Shown here: piece by piece, positions 63,809 to 64,000 of the stretch | Position numbering within the stretch: position 1 is the first letter of the stretch | Layout: the number at the start of each line of letters is the position of its first letter | Source of the DNA: Fidelibacterota bacterium | GTDB lineage: Bacteria > Fidelibacterota > Marinisomatia > SCGC-AAA003-L08 > TS1B11 | Assembly (NCBI GenBank): GCA_020354025.1 | Contig: CP070638.1 | Coordinates: 219,797 to 283,796 of the forward strand | Direction: 5' to 3' | DNA length: 64,000 nt | Notes under the pieces: generated by a model | Database searches by the model: none | The model's input: only the letters and a program-made list of their open reading frames with translations | What the model was told of the DNA's origin: nothing | Made by a program: the position numbers and the translations under genes

Positions 63809-64000
63809 ATGACCGGAAAGATTCTGATCGTCCTGGGTGCTGTCCTGGTGGGCATCGGGGTGTTGGTCCAGTGGGGGCCATCCCTCCCGGTCCTGCGCTG
63901 GCTGGGGCGGCTGCCGGGGGACATCGTGATCGATCGCCCCGGCTTCCGGCTCTATCTCCCCCTGACAACCATGATCCTGGTGAGCCTGGTACTCACATTG
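63809..64000 (+). CDS. DUF2905 membrane protein, 3' end cut by window
   Basis: Partial frame of 64 codons running off the window. Two hydrophobic segments (about 4-20 and from about 49) flank the block WLGRLPGDIVIDRPGFRLY (about 27-45), typical of DUF2905, a family of roughly 70-residue inner-membrane proteins. It begins 4 bp after the acyltransferase stop, so it is cotranscribed. Only a few residues should be missing. Function unknown. Confidence 0.88.
   Translation, partial: MTGKILIVLGAVLVGIGVLVQWGPSLPVLRWLGRLPGDIVIDRPGFRLYLPLTTMILVSLVLTL

Overview
The window is a gene-dense, moderately GC-rich bacterial chromosome segment with 53 supported protein genes, the first and last cut by the window edges. 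I found no rRNA, tRNA, CRISPR array, phage or insertion sequence. Lipoprotein signals, an Omp85-type barrel, TPR and PEGA envelope proteins, YqgE/AlgH and an ArnT-like lipid A transferase point to a diderm. The set DUF5916, DUF4159, DUF4175-like, BatA/VWA, DUF4382, TrpB2 and menaquinone-type MenA/MenG resembles the FCB superphylum, for example Marinimicrobia (SAR406) or relatives. That placement is inference from gene content; no marker gene was phylogenetically tested.

Layout. 1-5.2 kb: PhoD-like phosphatase (5' end missing), metallo-beta-lactamase-fold lipoprotein, M49-like metallopeptidase lipoprotein, macrodomain protein. 5.2-10.1 kb (minus): TrpB2, YjbQ, M16 peptidase lipoprotein. 10.5-18.8 kb (minus): a compact run of zinc-type CDF exporter, DUF4159, giant DUF4175-like coiled-coil membrane protein, TPR protein and a secreted protein of the family often mislabelled asparagine synthetase B. 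18.9-23.5 kb: REC-GGDEF diguanylate cyclase, divergent secreted barrel/TPR protein, AI-2E-type permease, cyclic-nucleotide-binding protein, then about 0.8 kb with no gene but clear inverted repeats. 24.3-33.0 kb (minus): a nine-gene run yajC, def, fmt, rsmB, PASTA protein, rpe, polyprenol-kinase-like, BatA/VWA, hflX.

33.2-37 kb: aminotransferase, sodium:solute symporter, DUF4382 lipoprotein. 37.2-42.7 kb (plus): GT2 glycosyltransferase, YdjC-type deacetylase and ArnT/GT39-like transferase with overlapping ends, followed by a methyltransferase and an Omp85-like barrel. The first three match in order and type the Francisella FlmF2-NaxD-FlmK route that puts an amino sugar on lipid A. 42.8-51 kb (minus): DUF5916 protein, then a five-gene group of exported proteins of unknown role (PEGA, secreted 415-aa protein, FN3 protein with nine decapeptide repeats, LamG-like protein, small acidic membrane protein). 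51.2-55.1 kb: PNP, Tag, M20 amidohydrolase, second CDF exporter. 55.2-64 kb: TolB-like propeller lipoprotein, a fusion of a flavin-binding split barrel with MenA, MenG/UbiE, PspC, Pcm, YqgE, radical SAM protein, homocysteine methyltransferase, PlsC-type acyltransferase and a DUF2905 gene cut by the edge.

Most interesting for follow-up: the lipid A amino-sugar cassette, the split-barrel-MenA fusion, the FN3/LamG/PEGA envelope operon with its repeat tract, the DUF4159-DUF4175-TPR operon, and the structured gene-free interval near 23.5-24.3 kb.
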